In this document: positions 34,378-46,860 of the stretch, piece by piece
How positions within the stretch are numbered: position 1 is the stretch's first letter
Layout: every line of letters starts with the position of its first letter
Origin: Syngnathus acus
Lineage: Eukaryota; Chordata; Actinopteri; Syngnathiformes; Syngnathidae
Direction: 5' to 3'
NCBI RefSeq assembly: GCF_901709675.1
Contig: NC_051091.1
Location: 1,361,967-1,425,966, forward strand
DNA: 64,000 nucleotides
Notes under the pieces: model-generated
What the model saw: the letters and a program-made list of their open reading frames with translations, nothing else
What the model was told of the DNA's origin: nothing
Database searches by the model: none
Position numbers and translations under genes: made by a program

Positions 34378-34935
34378 ACAGTGGAACCGTAGTCCTAACC
34401 CTTAGACTTAGTCCTCGTTTGGTCCTAGACATTATTTTACATTATTCTTATGCATCAAGCCAGTCCTGTCTTTCGATAACATTAGATGATATACCTTGTC
34501 TTAGCCCTAGGGTGTAGACCTTAGACCTGCTCTTGGTTCTGGTCCCTTAATGTTCGATGTATTCCTTGATTTAGATCTATTCCTAATACTGGCCTTAGTT
34601 CAGACCAGGTCCCAGCCCTTAACACGAGTAGTCTACTACTTCTAGTCCTTAGACCTAGTCAGTAGTCTTTAGATTTAATTCTAGTCCTCGTCCCAGACCT
34701 CAATATTTTTCTCATTTTAGTACTAGATTCTCTCTCCTACAACAGACCTGATTCCAATTATCAGGATCATTATCAGGAATCTACAGAATTGGGTGTGTTA
34801 TAGGAGGGAAACTTCAAAAATAGTGACTCTCACGGACCAGAGCTGCCTACCCGTATCCTAGTCCTGGTAGACCTTAGTATTGCCCCTAGATTTTAGTCCT
34901 TGTCTGGGCCCTTAGACTTGACCTTGTCCAAGGCT
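34378..34935. repeat. degenerate CTAGTCC/TTAGACC-rich repeat, block 1
   Basis: Words such as TAGTCCT, TTAGACC, CCCTTAGAC and TCCTAGAC recur dozens of times at irregular spacing over about 550 bp. This looks like a decayed minisatellite. No coding or inverted-repeat structure was seen. Confidence 0.6.
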
Positions 34936-35433
34936 AATGCAGTCCTCCATCATAGACCTCCCCTGGCCTGAGACCCTAAAGTATAACCCTCTTAAGGCTC
35001 GTGCTGGACCGTCAATCGTTGAGCCACATGCTGCTTCACCAAGTCATTATGAAGACTTTCAAATCAAAGGTGTTTTCCTGATACCTGATATGACACGTGG
35101 CATGTGTGATGGAACGAGGCCAGGCAATGCGGCATTCCCAACAGAACTCACAACTGTGTGTGTGTGCTTAATGAGGACTTCCTCTTGGCACAGTGAAGAA
35201 TAATCACGAGAAGTGTAGCGCTGCAGTACGTTATGTAATATGAGATGATAAAATAGATTAGCCCCTACATGGTATACCATATTTGCATCAGTAAACACAA
35301 AGTTATGAGCTTCTGTGCATGCAGGTCAATTTGGGGACGCTCACACCAGGCAGATCAAGGTCACATTTAAAAATTGGATTCCACACAAAAAATTAGAATT
35401 GAGTCCTGCAGTCTGAATGTAGCCTCAGACACA

Positions 35434-35456
35434 AGCACGCACGCACGCACGCACGC
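35434..35456. repeat. (ACGC)n tetranucleotide microsatellite
   Basis: Five to six tandem GCAC/ACGC units in intergenic DNA. Confidence 0.85.
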
Positions 35457-35898
35457 CTTCTCCTTTCCAGTGAACACCATCATTAGCGAACAGCAATGAA
35501 ATCAGCTGGCTTGGTCTACAAAGCACCATAGCAGATTCCTATTTGTAGACGTGGCCCTCATGGCTACCCGCGGTGCTTGATGGTTCATGAAATGAAATAG
35601 TTTGCTCCAGCCTGTGATCTTGTCCCTGCATGTACTGCAAATACCCGCACACCACATGCAGTGAGTGAACTCATGAAGAACATTCAGACAACACTCTGTG
35701 ACTTTTTTTGTGTGTTGGAGGGATGAAGAACTTTTTCATCAGAAGAGAGTCCTAGTCCTCGACCTGTGAGATTGTTTACATGATTTGGGCATTGCTGTTT
35801 GGTTAGCATGAGTTTACTTAGCGGTCGACGCTTTCATTTTTAGGTGTGTACATTCAGATCTTGATGGGGGAAAAAACATTTCATACCATTACTCCTAG

Positions 35899-35972
35899 CA
35901 TCCATTATTATCTAGACTACTTACCCTATTGAGGCTCACAAGGTGATGGAGCCTATCCCAGCTCACGTTGTG
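35899..35972 (-). mobile_element. LINE/SINE 3'-tail relic
   Basis: The sequence CATCCATTATTATCTAGACT followed by GGAGCCTATCCCAGCTCACG matches the common fish tail with 'ccgcttatcctcat..agggtcgcggg..tggagcctatcccagct', in minus orientation. It is short and diverged. Confidence 0.5.
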
Positions 35973-36504
35973 CGAAAGCATTGAAGTCACTACGCCTTCA
36001 GTGACTCGTTTAAATCCTATGAATGAAATGTTATGACTTGGCCTTCCTAATTGAAAAGGCGGACAAGTATAATGTTTGCATTGTTTTCTTTTTTTTGTTG
36101 AAATGGGCGAATGAGAATTTCACCAGGGAAATCCAAAGGGGAAGAAACCGCAGCAGATAATGACTTTTTTAGCACTTTCCCCTGGTGATTTGATTGTTTT
36201 AATGACGCAGGCATGTGGAGGTCTGAAATGGACCGGGAGACATTTGGTGTAATAGATCCAGCTAGAATTAAATGTGGCCGGCTACATTTTGGCATGGTTG
36301 CCTTCAGTTCACATATTGTAAACGTTGCATTCTTTTTTTATATGCATGGGTCAGAAGCCATAAAAATGGATGCGTCACTCGGATCGTTGCACTTCGATTT
36401 TGCTGGAGTATTGGGACACATAACAAGATTGGTCCTTGACAACCATGGATAGACATGTATTGGGAACTGAAGCAAACTCAAAACAGAAGCACCGTGAGAA
36501 TCAG

Positions 36505-36740
36505 TGTCCTAGAGTCTAGACCAAAGTTTTAAGTCAGCTATTGGTTCCGGCTCGGGCCATTAGTTTATGTCATTTTATAATACCTGGTCCGATCCCTGGC
36601 CTGGATCTAGTTATGAGCCTAAAACTTCGATCCATCACTGCCAATAAACATTAGTACTAGGTCAGGCCCAAGACCATAGTTCTTAGACCCAGTCCTGTCA
36701 TGAGAACTGATCTCATCCTGGCTGTAGATTTTCAGACTGG
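36505..36740. repeat. degenerate CTAGTCC-type repeat, block 2
   Basis: The same vocabulary as block 1 recurs (GAGTCTAGACC, TAGTACTAGGTCAGG, TTAGACCCAGTCCTG). It lies about 1.6 kb downstream of block 1 and is more diverged. Confidence 0.5.
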
Positions 36741-38339
36741 ACTATGTCTGCCATCCCTCCAGTTTTCTGTACATTGAATTTGTATCATATACAGATCAAT
36801 CCTTAGTGTTTCTAAGAAATCCAGACGTCTATTAAATGGCCTGTCGACTGTTGTGGAGACAAAAAAAGAGAGAGGGATGATGGAGGCAGGAGGACTTTTT
36901 GGACCGAGTGCCTCATAGCCACTCGCTATTTTGCTCCCCTGCATTGCAGCACAGAGGGTGCAGTCTTTTTTATCCATCCTGCAGCCTCGCCGCGCACACA
37001 CCTTCTGTCCTCAGCATCTGGAGGTGTGATATCCTCCACTTGCTCTCCGGCCTTTGTCTATGTGGTGGTGGTGGAGATAGTGGGGAGGGGAGTGCCTGAC
37101 TCCCAGATGCCTCCACAAAGCATTTAGAAATGGGTTAGCTGCAGGTCAATATCCCACAATGCATTGCGGTTAAAATATTCATCCCTAAAGTACTTAGTGT
37201 TTGTGTGTGTGAGTATGGTGATGCTGCAACTTTGTCATGGCCTTGCTCCCATCATCTCCAAAACTGTTGAGTCAGGAATCCTGGGGGAGCAATGCCCCTG
37301 AAAGCTGTTAACTTGTGGAATGGCAATGTGGATTTAAGGTTGCATTACACTGATCAAAGTTGGAAAAAAAAAATTCTATATGAAGCTGATGCATGTCTTT
37401 GTGATATGCACATTGCAAGGGCTGTTATTGTCATAACGATGTTCCTTCAATGGATTGTGTAGCCCTATTATTAATGTTGTACACACGCTGGATTTTTCAA
37501 AATCCAATTTTGAAATTTCGCCAAGACAACCTCCGGGTGTTGTCGTTCAGCTGCGTATCTCCGACTTTGATGCACTTGAAGCAGCCACTTAGGCAATCAC
37601 GAGCTGGCAATCTCTGAACGGACAGAAGCCAGTAAAAGTATAAAAAGCATCGGCACAATATTTGACATTTTTTGAATGGCTTAAAATCCCTAATATTGTG
37701 ACAATTGCTTCTACATTTTCACAGGTTAAAATAGAGCAACATAAAAGAATTGTGGGGATGATTGGCCACTGTTTTCAGACGCTAGATGACCACAGAACGT
37801 GACAAAGCAAGCCAGGAAAGTACGACTAAAATACTTGCTGGCCTCCTTCCTTCAATAGCATAGTCAGACCCCGCCAAAATACATCGATGCTAGGCTCCAT
37901 TGACACTATAAAAATGGATGACTCTGTGTGGAAGCTTCCTGTTTATATTTCTGCGTTGGCCACTGACCAGTCAGAAAAGGGAGCCACCACACGTGCTCTG
38001 TTGTGACGCATTTTGCCACACTCGAGAAATGTGGCAAGTTTTCAAACCCCACTTGTCCTTTTGTCAGCATATGAATGGCATTTTCTGTTTGATCCTATAA
38101 GTAGACAAATAAATAAATAAAAATAAAATAGTGACATGCGGCATTGTGTGTGAACTGCATCCCAATGAGGCCCGGCGTAAAAGTGAGGTAAACCGGGAGT
38201 CGCAGTGTGTATGTGTGTGTGTGTGTGTGTGTCTAAGAGTGAGGGGATGGTGAGTATTGGAGGAGGCTGAGGAGGAGGAAGGGGTGGGGGCGGGGGGGGG
38301 GGGCGTTGCTGCAGTGGAGCGAAGTGCGAGAGGAGACTG

Positions 38340-38482
38340 CAGTCTCTGCTTTACGGAAGGAATCTGACTATGTTGGTTAGCGAGTGAAGCCCAAAACTGG
38401 TGGGGACAGGAGTGAGGGGGGCGTACACCACCACCACCACCACCACCACCACCACAAGAACTACCATCACCATATTGAACTG
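38340..38482 (+). other. candidate syt2 5' UTR exon
   Basis: A GC- and purine-rich stretch follows (GT)n and poly-G tracts, contains a CCA trinucleotide repeat, and ends in GAACTG|GTGAGT, a strong donor. The acceptor before the first syt2 coding exon is at 41162-41163. All frames across this exon are closed or only carry a tiny ORF (ATGTTGGTTAGCGAGTGA), so it would be non-coding. Placement is inference from the donor and position only. Confidence 0.35.
38426..38455. repeat. (CCA)n trinucleotide repeat
   Basis: About ten uninterrupted CCA/CAC units within the candidate syt2 leader exon. Confidence 0.9.
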
Positions 38483-41190
38483 GTGAGTAGTATTTACATG
38501 CATGTGTCTTCATGTTCATATCTAACTCTAAACTATAAGTGTGCAGTGATGCATTTGCACTGGGCTTTTATTCAACCATGCACCCCAAGTTCTGGAAGTT
38601 AAAGCTGTCCAGTCATTGCAGTGCTGAGAGGCCACTTGCTGTCTCTTCAATCCATCTGCTTTGTCTTAAGCAATTATTGCAAGTGTGAATTGTAATGAGA
38701 AACTTTATTTGGAATGCTCATACATTTGGGTTGCAGTTATCATGATTTGACACTGGGCAGCAAGACAAATAGATTGGCCACTGGATTGGCTGGCACGCTC
38801 GCAGGGGGTTGCGGCAATTGGCTAGCTGAAGGCTGACAGGCACTTTCAGGATTGCTTAGCAACAAAAAAGAAAGGCCGGCGGCCGGACGGCGGCACCTAC
38901 AGCCGCCGCTTAAGCGACTCTATCACATGCTCATCAATAACTGGCCAAATCAGTGAGCAGACGAGAGGATAACCTTCATCAAAAGGAGCCAGCCAATCAG
39001 CAAAAGTCATGGAAGGTTTCTTGGGCTAAATTAGATGCTAGTTGAGATCCTCGTGGATCATGTGGCATAGAATTGAAATGATCTTTCTGTTATGTTGAGG
39101 GTTAAATTGTCTCTGTCAAGGCACGATCTGCATCCCCTGCACAATCTGTGCAACAGGTCTTTGACAGCAACAACAATGCACAATCTTCGGTGTACATTTG
39201 TAAAAAGTTGATATCATAAGTATGAAAGATGTATGCAATTCCATATCGTCTTGCTCCAGTAGAGAGGATAGATCGATAGAGACTGCTCTTGACTATGAAC
39301 TGGTAACATGTAAAAATCTTTCATAAATTCATGTCAAATCATAAAATAAAAAGTATATTTTGGATTAGAAATAAAACTGAAAGTAAAAAAAATGTAATTA
39401 TTTTTTTAACTTGATGCTCTAAATGTTGACTGTGTCTTTCTGTTTTGCTCCAAATTAAATGGGTTAAATAGACCCATAATAAGGTTAAAAAAAGTCCTAA
39501 TGAGAAAAATGAAATTTGACCCAGCAGTAAAAGGCAGAATTTTTTTTCTATACACACACGCACGCAAACACAGACACTTGATAAAATAGTAACCAGGTCA
39601 AAAGAGCAGGTCACCTTATGACCCTGAAATACTCACTCAGCACATCCACTGATTAGTTTTAACGACGTTCAATGTCAAAATGCTTTCCATTTTTGCCCGA
39701 GGCTGAGCTGAGTCATCATCCAGACGTGGGGTAACTACTAAATGTTGCAATAAACCAATTCAACTGCAGTAAAATATCAAGGAGAAAAAAACAACGTTTG
39801 ATAAAACCATTAAACGCGTTGAATCATTGCTTGTTTTTTTTTTCCTGTCAGAGTGAATTGATTAGTCATTTGTGGGAACAGTGAGAACGGACAAAAAATA
39901 CGAGCCACTGGGCAACATTTTCTCGCCGATTGAAATTGAATAATAAAAAAATGTCCAAGGTAACCACTTCTTGCTTTTTGTATTCAGTCAAAGCACAAAT
40001 TTGAATCGCTGAGGTGGAAAATTCATTTTGCACTTTGAGAGATGAGTCAAATGACGACAGATTTTCAAATTCTCTTTTGTCGAGTTCAGTGATTCGTAGC
40101 TGCCTTGACCAAGTACGTAGATCATTCTTACATTTGTGCAGATTTCAGGTACTGTTTTTTTTCTTCTTCAATCTCTTCTTCAGTAAGATATTGTAGTAAA
40201 CAGCTGGAGTATTCTCAAGGATTTCGGGCCACATGAAAAGAAATCTGCTTGAATGATATTTTTGACTACCCGATATTCTCTTATTTGGGGAAAAAATAAA
40301 TTGTGTGTTATTTTTTCGGGAGAGTGCTGAAAATATAATGAAATTCATTTCGATTCAGCTATCGGCTGCAAGATTAAATTGATAGATACGCAACATACAA
40401 TAGTGGAAAGCTTAATGACTTGAAAAGTCACAACTTGAAAACATGATCCATATTATCTTGCGTATTATCATTCAATTAGGACAACATTCCTGATTAAAGA
40501 AGATTCCTACCAGAGATTTTTAAAATGTTTGGTCAAGTCTTCATCTGTTAGAGTTCAGTGACATTTAAGGCACCAACACTTATTTGTGTGCCAGTTGGGA
40601 AATCAACTCTGGGCACAGAAACTCCTCAAGGACACTGCCATGATTGAAGTGGCGAGATCTTCTGTTTACACGACAGCCGTTTTATTCAACTTAGCCGTAA
40701 CGCTACTTAGTCATGAAGAAAATTCACAAATGAAAGTAAATGGCTGCCCTCACTCCTTCCCTCTGCACCTGCCCTGGAGGATTCTCTCTTGAGTCAGCCT
40801 CATCCATCTCTCCTGGAACAATATGCTTGGAAAAGCTGTGACTTGTGTCTATTTGTCACTTGGATAGTAAATCTTCACGTCATTGGACGAAACGGATGAC
40901 TTTTTGTTTGTCCCAATTGAGCCGTTTGGATATGGGTTTGATCCATCACTGACGATGTACAAACTACATCTTTATTGAACTTCAGCTTCATTCTTTCTCT
41001 GATGTATCTAGTTGAAGAAGTGTTGTCACTCAAAACAATATGGCTTACCATTCCTGTTTACCTTTCTACCACTTTCTGATGTTTTGTCTGCTGGGATCGA
41101 TGAGGATGAATAGATCCATTTTAGGGTTGTCTACTGTCACATGATCCTTATTTTGTCACCCAGGGACGCAGCGGCTTGTCTCCTCCGGCA
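38483..41190. other. region between candidate leader exon and syt2 start codon
   Basis: 2.7 kb of AT-rich DNA, probably syt2 intron 1. Poly-T and poly-A tracts occur. No coding exon was recognised, and the longest open frames (60-90 codons) show no similarity or paired splice sites. Confidence 0.45.
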
Positions 41191-41394
41191 ATGAAGTTCA
41201 ACCTGTTCAGGAAGCCACAGCCAGTGGCCCCCTCCGAGACCACCGGAGCGACCACCGTCGCCAGTATGGCCCCCCACCCCGGGCAGCCATCTCCACGGTG
41301 GCTGAAAGTTCTGGAAACGACACGGAGATCAGCAAGCATGACATGTTTGAGGAGATCAAGAGCAAGTTCTTGAATGAAATTGACAAAATCCCAT
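41191..41394 (+). CDS. syt2: syt2 first coding exon, luminal N terminus with one-base deletion
   Basis: From the ATG the frame reads [20 protein letters not shown]. The end of the exon reads [20 protein letters not shown] and NEIDKIP in the frame one base out, and only this second frame joins exon 2 ([11 protein letters not shown]). Adding one base between about 41265 and 41300 restores a single frame. C6 at 41270-41275, C4 at 41277-41280 and G3 at 41281-41283 are the obvious places for a homopolymer error. A 23-nt GT...AG interval here is too short to be an intron. Confidence 0.85.
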
Positions 41395-44300
41395 GTGAGT
41401 GATTCCACTTTTTGGGAAAAGTTGTCATGTGGCATATGTTGGCTTTGACATTTTCTTTGTCCCTCCAGTGCCCCCGTGGGCTCTGATTGCCATTGCAGTG
41501 GTGGCCGCTTTGTTGGTGCTCACCTGTTGCTTCTGCATCATCAAAAAGTGCTGCTGCAAGAAAAAGAAGAACAAAAAGGGTAAAAAGGGCAAGGATGGCT
41601 TCAACATGAAGAACATGGAGGGCGGTGAGGTATGACTCTTTCTGATGCATTCCCAACCCCAACCCTAACCACAACTCTTGACTCAAAACACAACCAATGT
41701 TACTCCACTTTTGTCAAAGTAACTAATGCTAAAGCCCTAGTTTTAAAACTAATCACAAGCCGATCATCTACTTGTTGATGTATTAGTCATGCAATTCTTC
41801 ATGTTTCGAGTCGTTGACCACATTTTTGTCTTCTCCAGCAGTCGTCCGGAAGACTCCGGCATTTTTCTTCCTTTTCAGCAAAATGTGTGCTTGTTGAAAT
41901 GTACCTACTCCACTGCAGTGAAAAATGACATGCTTTGGTACAACAATCAAACTTGATCAATTAAGAGCGTTCGTGTTGATTCATTTGCGCTCTGATCGAC
42001 TGGCGCCCACATAGACTGATCGTGGCTCTTAATTAAGCACTTAATAGCATCAGTGAAGGTCCTCCATGGCATGTCATTTTTCACAGCAACAGCAAGCACT
42101 CTCTCTCCTGTTGCCTGTGAGTTGAATCTCTTCCTCTCTCTGCTTTCCTTCCTGTTTTGTGGCTATGTGTCTGCCTTGTGTTTTTGACCATGGTGGACCA
42201 TCGTTCTACGGTAGGTGGATTGGCTGTTGTGGGGGTTCTCTGGAATGGCTTCTTTTATGTTGACCATTTAATACTTTGGAAAGCCACAATCTGCTCCAGA
42301 GAGGGAGTCTAACCATCTAATGCAATGATAGGAAGCACAGAGGGACAGCCTAACACTATTAATCAATGCATGTGCTAAAGGGCATGTTGTGGTGGGTTTA
42401 TGAAAAATGATGAAGATGACTGCATGAATCCCAACCACTTGTTTTAAATTCAAGAACATATCCGAAAAGCCGAATAAGAGTAAAATAGTTTTAGGTTATG
42501 ATTGAACAGTAATTGTAGACTGACTGTCCTGCGACCAGTCCAGGGTGTATGCTGCTTCTCCACCAAAAGTTAGCTGGAGTAAGCGCCATCTCACCAATAA
42601 CCTGGATGATGACAAATGGTCTAGAAAATCACCGAATGGATGAGAGACAGCCGTGGTTGTCCTCTTTAAATCAGTAGGGGTAATTGTACTCACACTCTCC
42701 ATTTGGCCTCAATTTTTTTGGCTAACCTCAGTCTTAGATCAAAAATATTTTTATCATCCACAGTCTCCACTTGACTGCAGCAATCAATTTTCTTGTTGCC
42801 ATCAATCTCTATCGTAGCAGAAGTAAATACACAGCTGACTGTCATTCTCCCCCACAGTCTTCACTTGGCTGCAATCTGGTTTCTCGTCGCCTTCAGTTTC
42901 ATTTCAGGCTCAAATCTGTCTTCATAACATGCCCTGAATAAAAACAGGAGACCCTCGTCGTTCTCATCAAAATCCAGTTTCTTGTTGCACACTTGAGATT
43001 TCATTTGTCTTTGTACCATGACAGAAGGAAATTAGACTTGGTGGTTAACAGAAGTAAATATACAGAAGAGCATTGTTCCCCTCCATCCATCCATTTTGTT
43101 TCAATTGTTCTTATATCTTATGATGGGTTCAGTGTGGTTTGGTTTTCATCTATTTTCAAGTGTAAAACCAAATGCCCTTTGTTAAGTGGCGCAAGTGGAG
43201 TGGGAATGTACTATGAGTCTTACAAGGCAGCTCTTGTGCTTACCACACAAACATCCGCTAGCACTGAATAGGAAGAATTTGACCACTTGCCCGTTGGACC
43301 TTATGACTTAAGGCTCTTGAACAGGGGTTTGGGAGAATGATGGAATGCTTATGAAAAGCGCATGCGATGCCACCACTGACTGGCTGCCTCTATCCTGCAC
43401 CAGCATGTCAGAAGAGCTCAAATGAGAAGACAGAGTTTCTTTTAAAAAAAGAAAAAAAAAAGCTCACTGATGAGCTTCATGTATTTACTTTAACAGCAGT
43501 AGACTCAAAGGAGCTCCACGGCATGCTCGTGATTTAGGGGGGGCAGTGCGTTTGTCCTTTGTTATTTGATATCATCACCATGTTGTCATTTCATTACCGC
43601 AGAAACCGCAGGATGATGACGATGATGAGGGAGAGACCGGGCTGACGGAAGAGGAGAAGGAGGAAGAGGAGAAGGAGCAAGAGAAGCTTGGCAAACTGCA
43701 ATATTCCATTGACTACGACTTTGAAAACACAAAGGTCCGTGTTAAGTCACGATTAAGTCACTAAAGCTAATTGAACAGGGGGTCCTCGGATTGACAAACG
43801 GAACCTCGGTTAGCTGTACATCAGCAGAGGAACATAGATCACATTTATCCATCAAGCATGGAGGAGTTGTTGGTCTAACCTTTGCGACATTGAAGAATTG
43901 AATACATCTCCAGTTAGTCCAAGCACGTGTTGACTGATTGCGATATTTTGTCTCTGTCTGCAAAGAGTAGTCCTGACATAAATCAAGCCAAGGTTGCATC
44001 TTATTTCCTTGCACAGCTCACCGTCGGAATCCTTCAAGCGGCGGACCTCATGTCCATGGATTCGGGAGGTACTTCCGATCCGTACGTACGAATCCTGCTC
44101 TTGCCTGAGAAAAAGAAGAAGTTTGACACCAAAGTCCACAAGAAAACGCTCAACCCTGTCTTCAATGAAACCTTTGTCTTCAAGGTTAGTCTGTAAAAGC
44201 TTGAGCAAATGAGAGTAAAAGTCTATTAGAGAACGTGTTATGCCAAGTTTGTAAGGCTCCTTGTCTCAGCTAATAAGGTCTGCAGGGATTTGAAAAATGT

Positions 44301-46116
44301 CTCCAGGTCAGATTGAAAGATCTGCTTGTCTGCACATTTGCAGCAGCAGCTGCAGAGCCAATCATACCGTAGAGAACAGTGTGCCCCTTGTGAGATGAAC
44401 GTGTCTTCATGAACATGTCTTCATTTAATGTCTGGAAAAACGCTTCAGATGATCCAATTCATTTTCTTCCCAGGACACTCCAAGGAATTCTGTCAACTAA
44501 TCAATCCCTCCATGCATTTCCTATATCTCACCACCTTCACTCACCTAAAGTCTGGTCACCAATGTCAATGCCTGTTTCCAAAAACCTTCCAAAAACATCA
44601 TGGAAGAAAGAATATAAATTGCAATTATTATTTAAATGCTGACTTTAGTTTTCCGCGCCAGGTGCCCTATGAAGAGCTCGGTGGCAAAACCCTGGCGCTG
44701 TCTGTTTTCGACTACGATCGCTTCTCCAAGCACGATGTCATCGGCGAGGTGAAGCTGCCCATGAACACCATTGACCTCGGACGGCCCATTGAGGAGTGGC
44801 GGGACCTGGAGAGTGCCGATCAAGAGGAGGTGCCCACGCAAACTCAAATGATGTCATTGTATTGTAACTGTTTTACATTCAGTGCAATTTGGAAGAATGC
44901 ATAATTGATGCCCCCCTCCCCGCAGTTTAATGCCGTTCCCAGGTGCTTTAATAGCTGGTAGTCAACACACACAAAGGATAAATAATTACAACATGCTAAA
45001 TGTTGGATGACATTCCTACTGAATGACTGATTGAAAGTGTTAGTTGATCTATCAAGGGATAAGCAGAACAGCTGGTCCTGGCAATGACTGGAGACATTAT
45101 TTCCAACATTGCTTCATTATTCTTAATTAAACAGCAGTCTTGGTACCTGACGATTCTGGCATCTGTGCTTTTTCAGCCTGAGAAACTCGGGGACATCTGC
45201 ATCTCCCTGCGTTACGTTCCCACTGCCGGGAAACTCACCGTCTGCATCCTGGAGGCCAAGAACTTGAAAAAGATGGATGCCTGTGGATTATCCGGTAGGA
45301 AAAAGATTTTTGGTGATGAAGTATGTGATGAACGTTGTCAACCAAGAAACCCTCCCTAAAATATATCCCCGTCTTTTGCAGACCCATATGTGAAGATCCA
45401 GCTGCTGCAGGGGGGTAAGCGTCTGAAGAAGAAGAAGACAACGGTGAAGAAGAACACCCTCAACCCGTACTACAATGAATCCTTCAGCTTTGAAATCCCA
45501 CTGGAACAGATGCAGGTACAATAGATCATTGTTTAATTGACCTGCTGGTACCCATTCAGTATGTACACGTATGAATCAGTGGCCAATAGAAAGTTCTTAA
45601 GACGACGTGAAAATAATATGAAAATTCAACAATGACATAAAAATCTTTAATTAAATGTATGTAGGACCTTGTTTAGATGGAAAGGTGAACATTATTTAGT
45701 TAATGATGAGAAAAGTAGATTTATTCATCCAGTGTTATCAGACTTTTTTTTCATATTTCCGACCATTTTCTTTGCAAATGCCAAGCTACGTCTCATGGAC
45801 ACCCAGCGTTTTGGTTACCTGGTTAGCCCAGTTTGAGAAGAACCCGTTGTAGGTGTCTGGCGAGCGTTTTTGTGACACACGGCATTCTTAACAATTCCAG
45901 AAAATCCTTGTGGCCGTCACTGTGTTCGACTATGACAAGATCGGCAAGAACGATGCCATCGGCAAGATTTTTGTGGGCAGTAAGGCCACCGGGCTGGGTC
46001 TCAAGCATTGGTCCGACATGCTGGCTAACCCGCGGCGCCCCATCGCCCAGTGGCACGCTTTGCAACCAGAGGAGGACATCGACGGTCAGCTGGCCTCCTT
46101 GGCGGCCAAGAAGTAA
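41191..46116 (+). CDS. syt2: synaptotagmin 2 (syt2), 8 coding exons, frame broken in first exon
   Basis: SYT2 is the fast calcium sensor of synaptic vesicles, binding SNAREs and membranes through two C2 domains. Exons are 41191-41394, 41469-41629, 43603-43734, 44017-44184, 44662-44829, 45177-45294, 45382-45515 and 45901-46116. The N terminus [14 protein letters not shown] resembles SYT2, not SYT1. A transmembrane segment ([15 protein letters not shown], about residues 72-90) is followed by a Cys-rich palmitoylation-type [11 protein letters not shown] and a poly-Lys patch. C2A (about 155-275) keeps its Ca2+-binding aspartates ([20 protein letters not shown]). C2B (about 282-433) keeps [20 protein letters not shown] and a KRLKKKKTT polybasic strand, and ends with WHALQPEED. 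Exons total 1,301 nt, one base short of 434 codons, because the frame shifts within exon 1. Confidence 0.92.
42521..42645 (+). mobile_element. LINE/SINE 3'-tail relic in syt2 intron 2
   Basis: It contains CTGCGACCAGTCCAGGGTGT, then CTGGATGATGACAAATGG and TCTAGAAAATCACCGAATGG. This follows the common fish tail (gcgaccagtccagggtgtacc ... ggataagcggtatagaaaatgaatggatg) in order, with many substitutions. Confidence 0.6.
42690..43110. repeat. diverged tandem repeat in syt2 intron 2
   Basis: Related phrases recur: CCACAGTCTCCACTTGACTGCAG / CCCACAGTCTTCACTTGGCTGCA; AATTTTCTTGTTGCC / GGTTTCTCGTCGCC / AGTTTCTTGTTGC; and GCAGAAGTAAATACACAG / ACAGAAGTAAATATACAG. Unit length is irregular (roughly 90-130 bp). 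Confidence 0.6.
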
Positions 46117-46860
46117 CCAGCAAACTATTCCAGCCCTTCATTCAATTACTGAAACTTTGCATGGCTTCAACCGACTTTTCATGAAACCTGCTCAGCAAAA
46201 GACTGGATAGAATAGATTCGGTTTGGGTTTCGAGGCATCCCATCTTGCAAATGAGTGTCTGCTTACCAACTTGACGTTTCCATTTCAACATTCTTGTACA
46301 CTGAAGTGTGAGCTGAATTTAAGTTGAATTTGTAGAGCATGCTTTGCCCCACCTGCCCACGGCTTTGCACTCTTAACGTATCCTGACATCAACTTGCAAA
46401 TAGAAAGTGGAATAGAAAGGTTTGGGTCCTGCTGTTCATGTCACCAAGGTGGGTTGTCCATTTATGCATCTACATTGAATGGAGGACATCTTGAGATCTG
46501 TTGAAGTAGGCAGGAATGCTGTCATTGTGCCAACTGAAACGACCGTATGGATGTAAAACCTTACCTCACCTTAACTGATGCATAAATGTGCAGAACAAGG
46601 CAGTTTCTGATCAGATCTTTTGATTTGGATTTGAGTTGGTTAGGGATTGGATCTGGCAGGTACGTAATTCTCAGCAACAATAATCGTGTGATTTCCAAAA
46701 CTCCGATTTTATAATGTACACACATCTTGCTACAAATGTTTTTGTCTCCTGGAGTTACATGGCTCAAATGACACAAGTTTATATTGATATATTTGCTCCC
46801 TTTCTGCACAGTTTGGCTATGTGTCGGTGACGCCTAAGTGAGGAAAAAGCAAAATAAACA
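46117..46860 (+). other. syt2 3' UTR and poly(A) signal
   Basis: Non-coding sequence follows the TAA at 46114-46116. AATAAA at 46853-46858 is the first good poly(A) signal, giving a 3' UTR of about 0.75 kb. Confidence 0.5.

Larger units (their letters stand above)
30631..38339. other. intergenic region mybph-syt2, no gene supported
   Basis: About 7.7 kb of non-coding DNA. It contains a SINE-like copy on the minus strand (about 31880-32030), a CT-rich tract (33455-33520), and an ACGC/GCAC tetranucleotide repeat (35434-35456). It also holds two blocks of a degenerate CTAGTCC/TTAGACC-rich repeat (34378-34935 and 36505-36740) and a LINE/SINE-tail relic (35899-35972). An AATAAA sits at 33187-33192 without an obvious gene before it. 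Non-repetitive stretches near 31120-31290 and 34235-34280 could be conserved regulatory DNA; this is a guess. Confidence 0.45.
41630..43602. other. syt2 intron 2
   Basis: A 2-kb intron with a GTATGA donor and a CCGCAG acceptor. It holds a LINE/SINE-tail relic (42521-42645) and a diverged tandem repeat (about 42690-43110). No additional exon was supported. Confidence 0.5.

Noticed and set aside
41251-41285. A 23-nt GT...AG 'intron' that would repair the syt2 frame
   Set aside because: It is far below any plausible intron length. A one-base assembly error explains the frame better.
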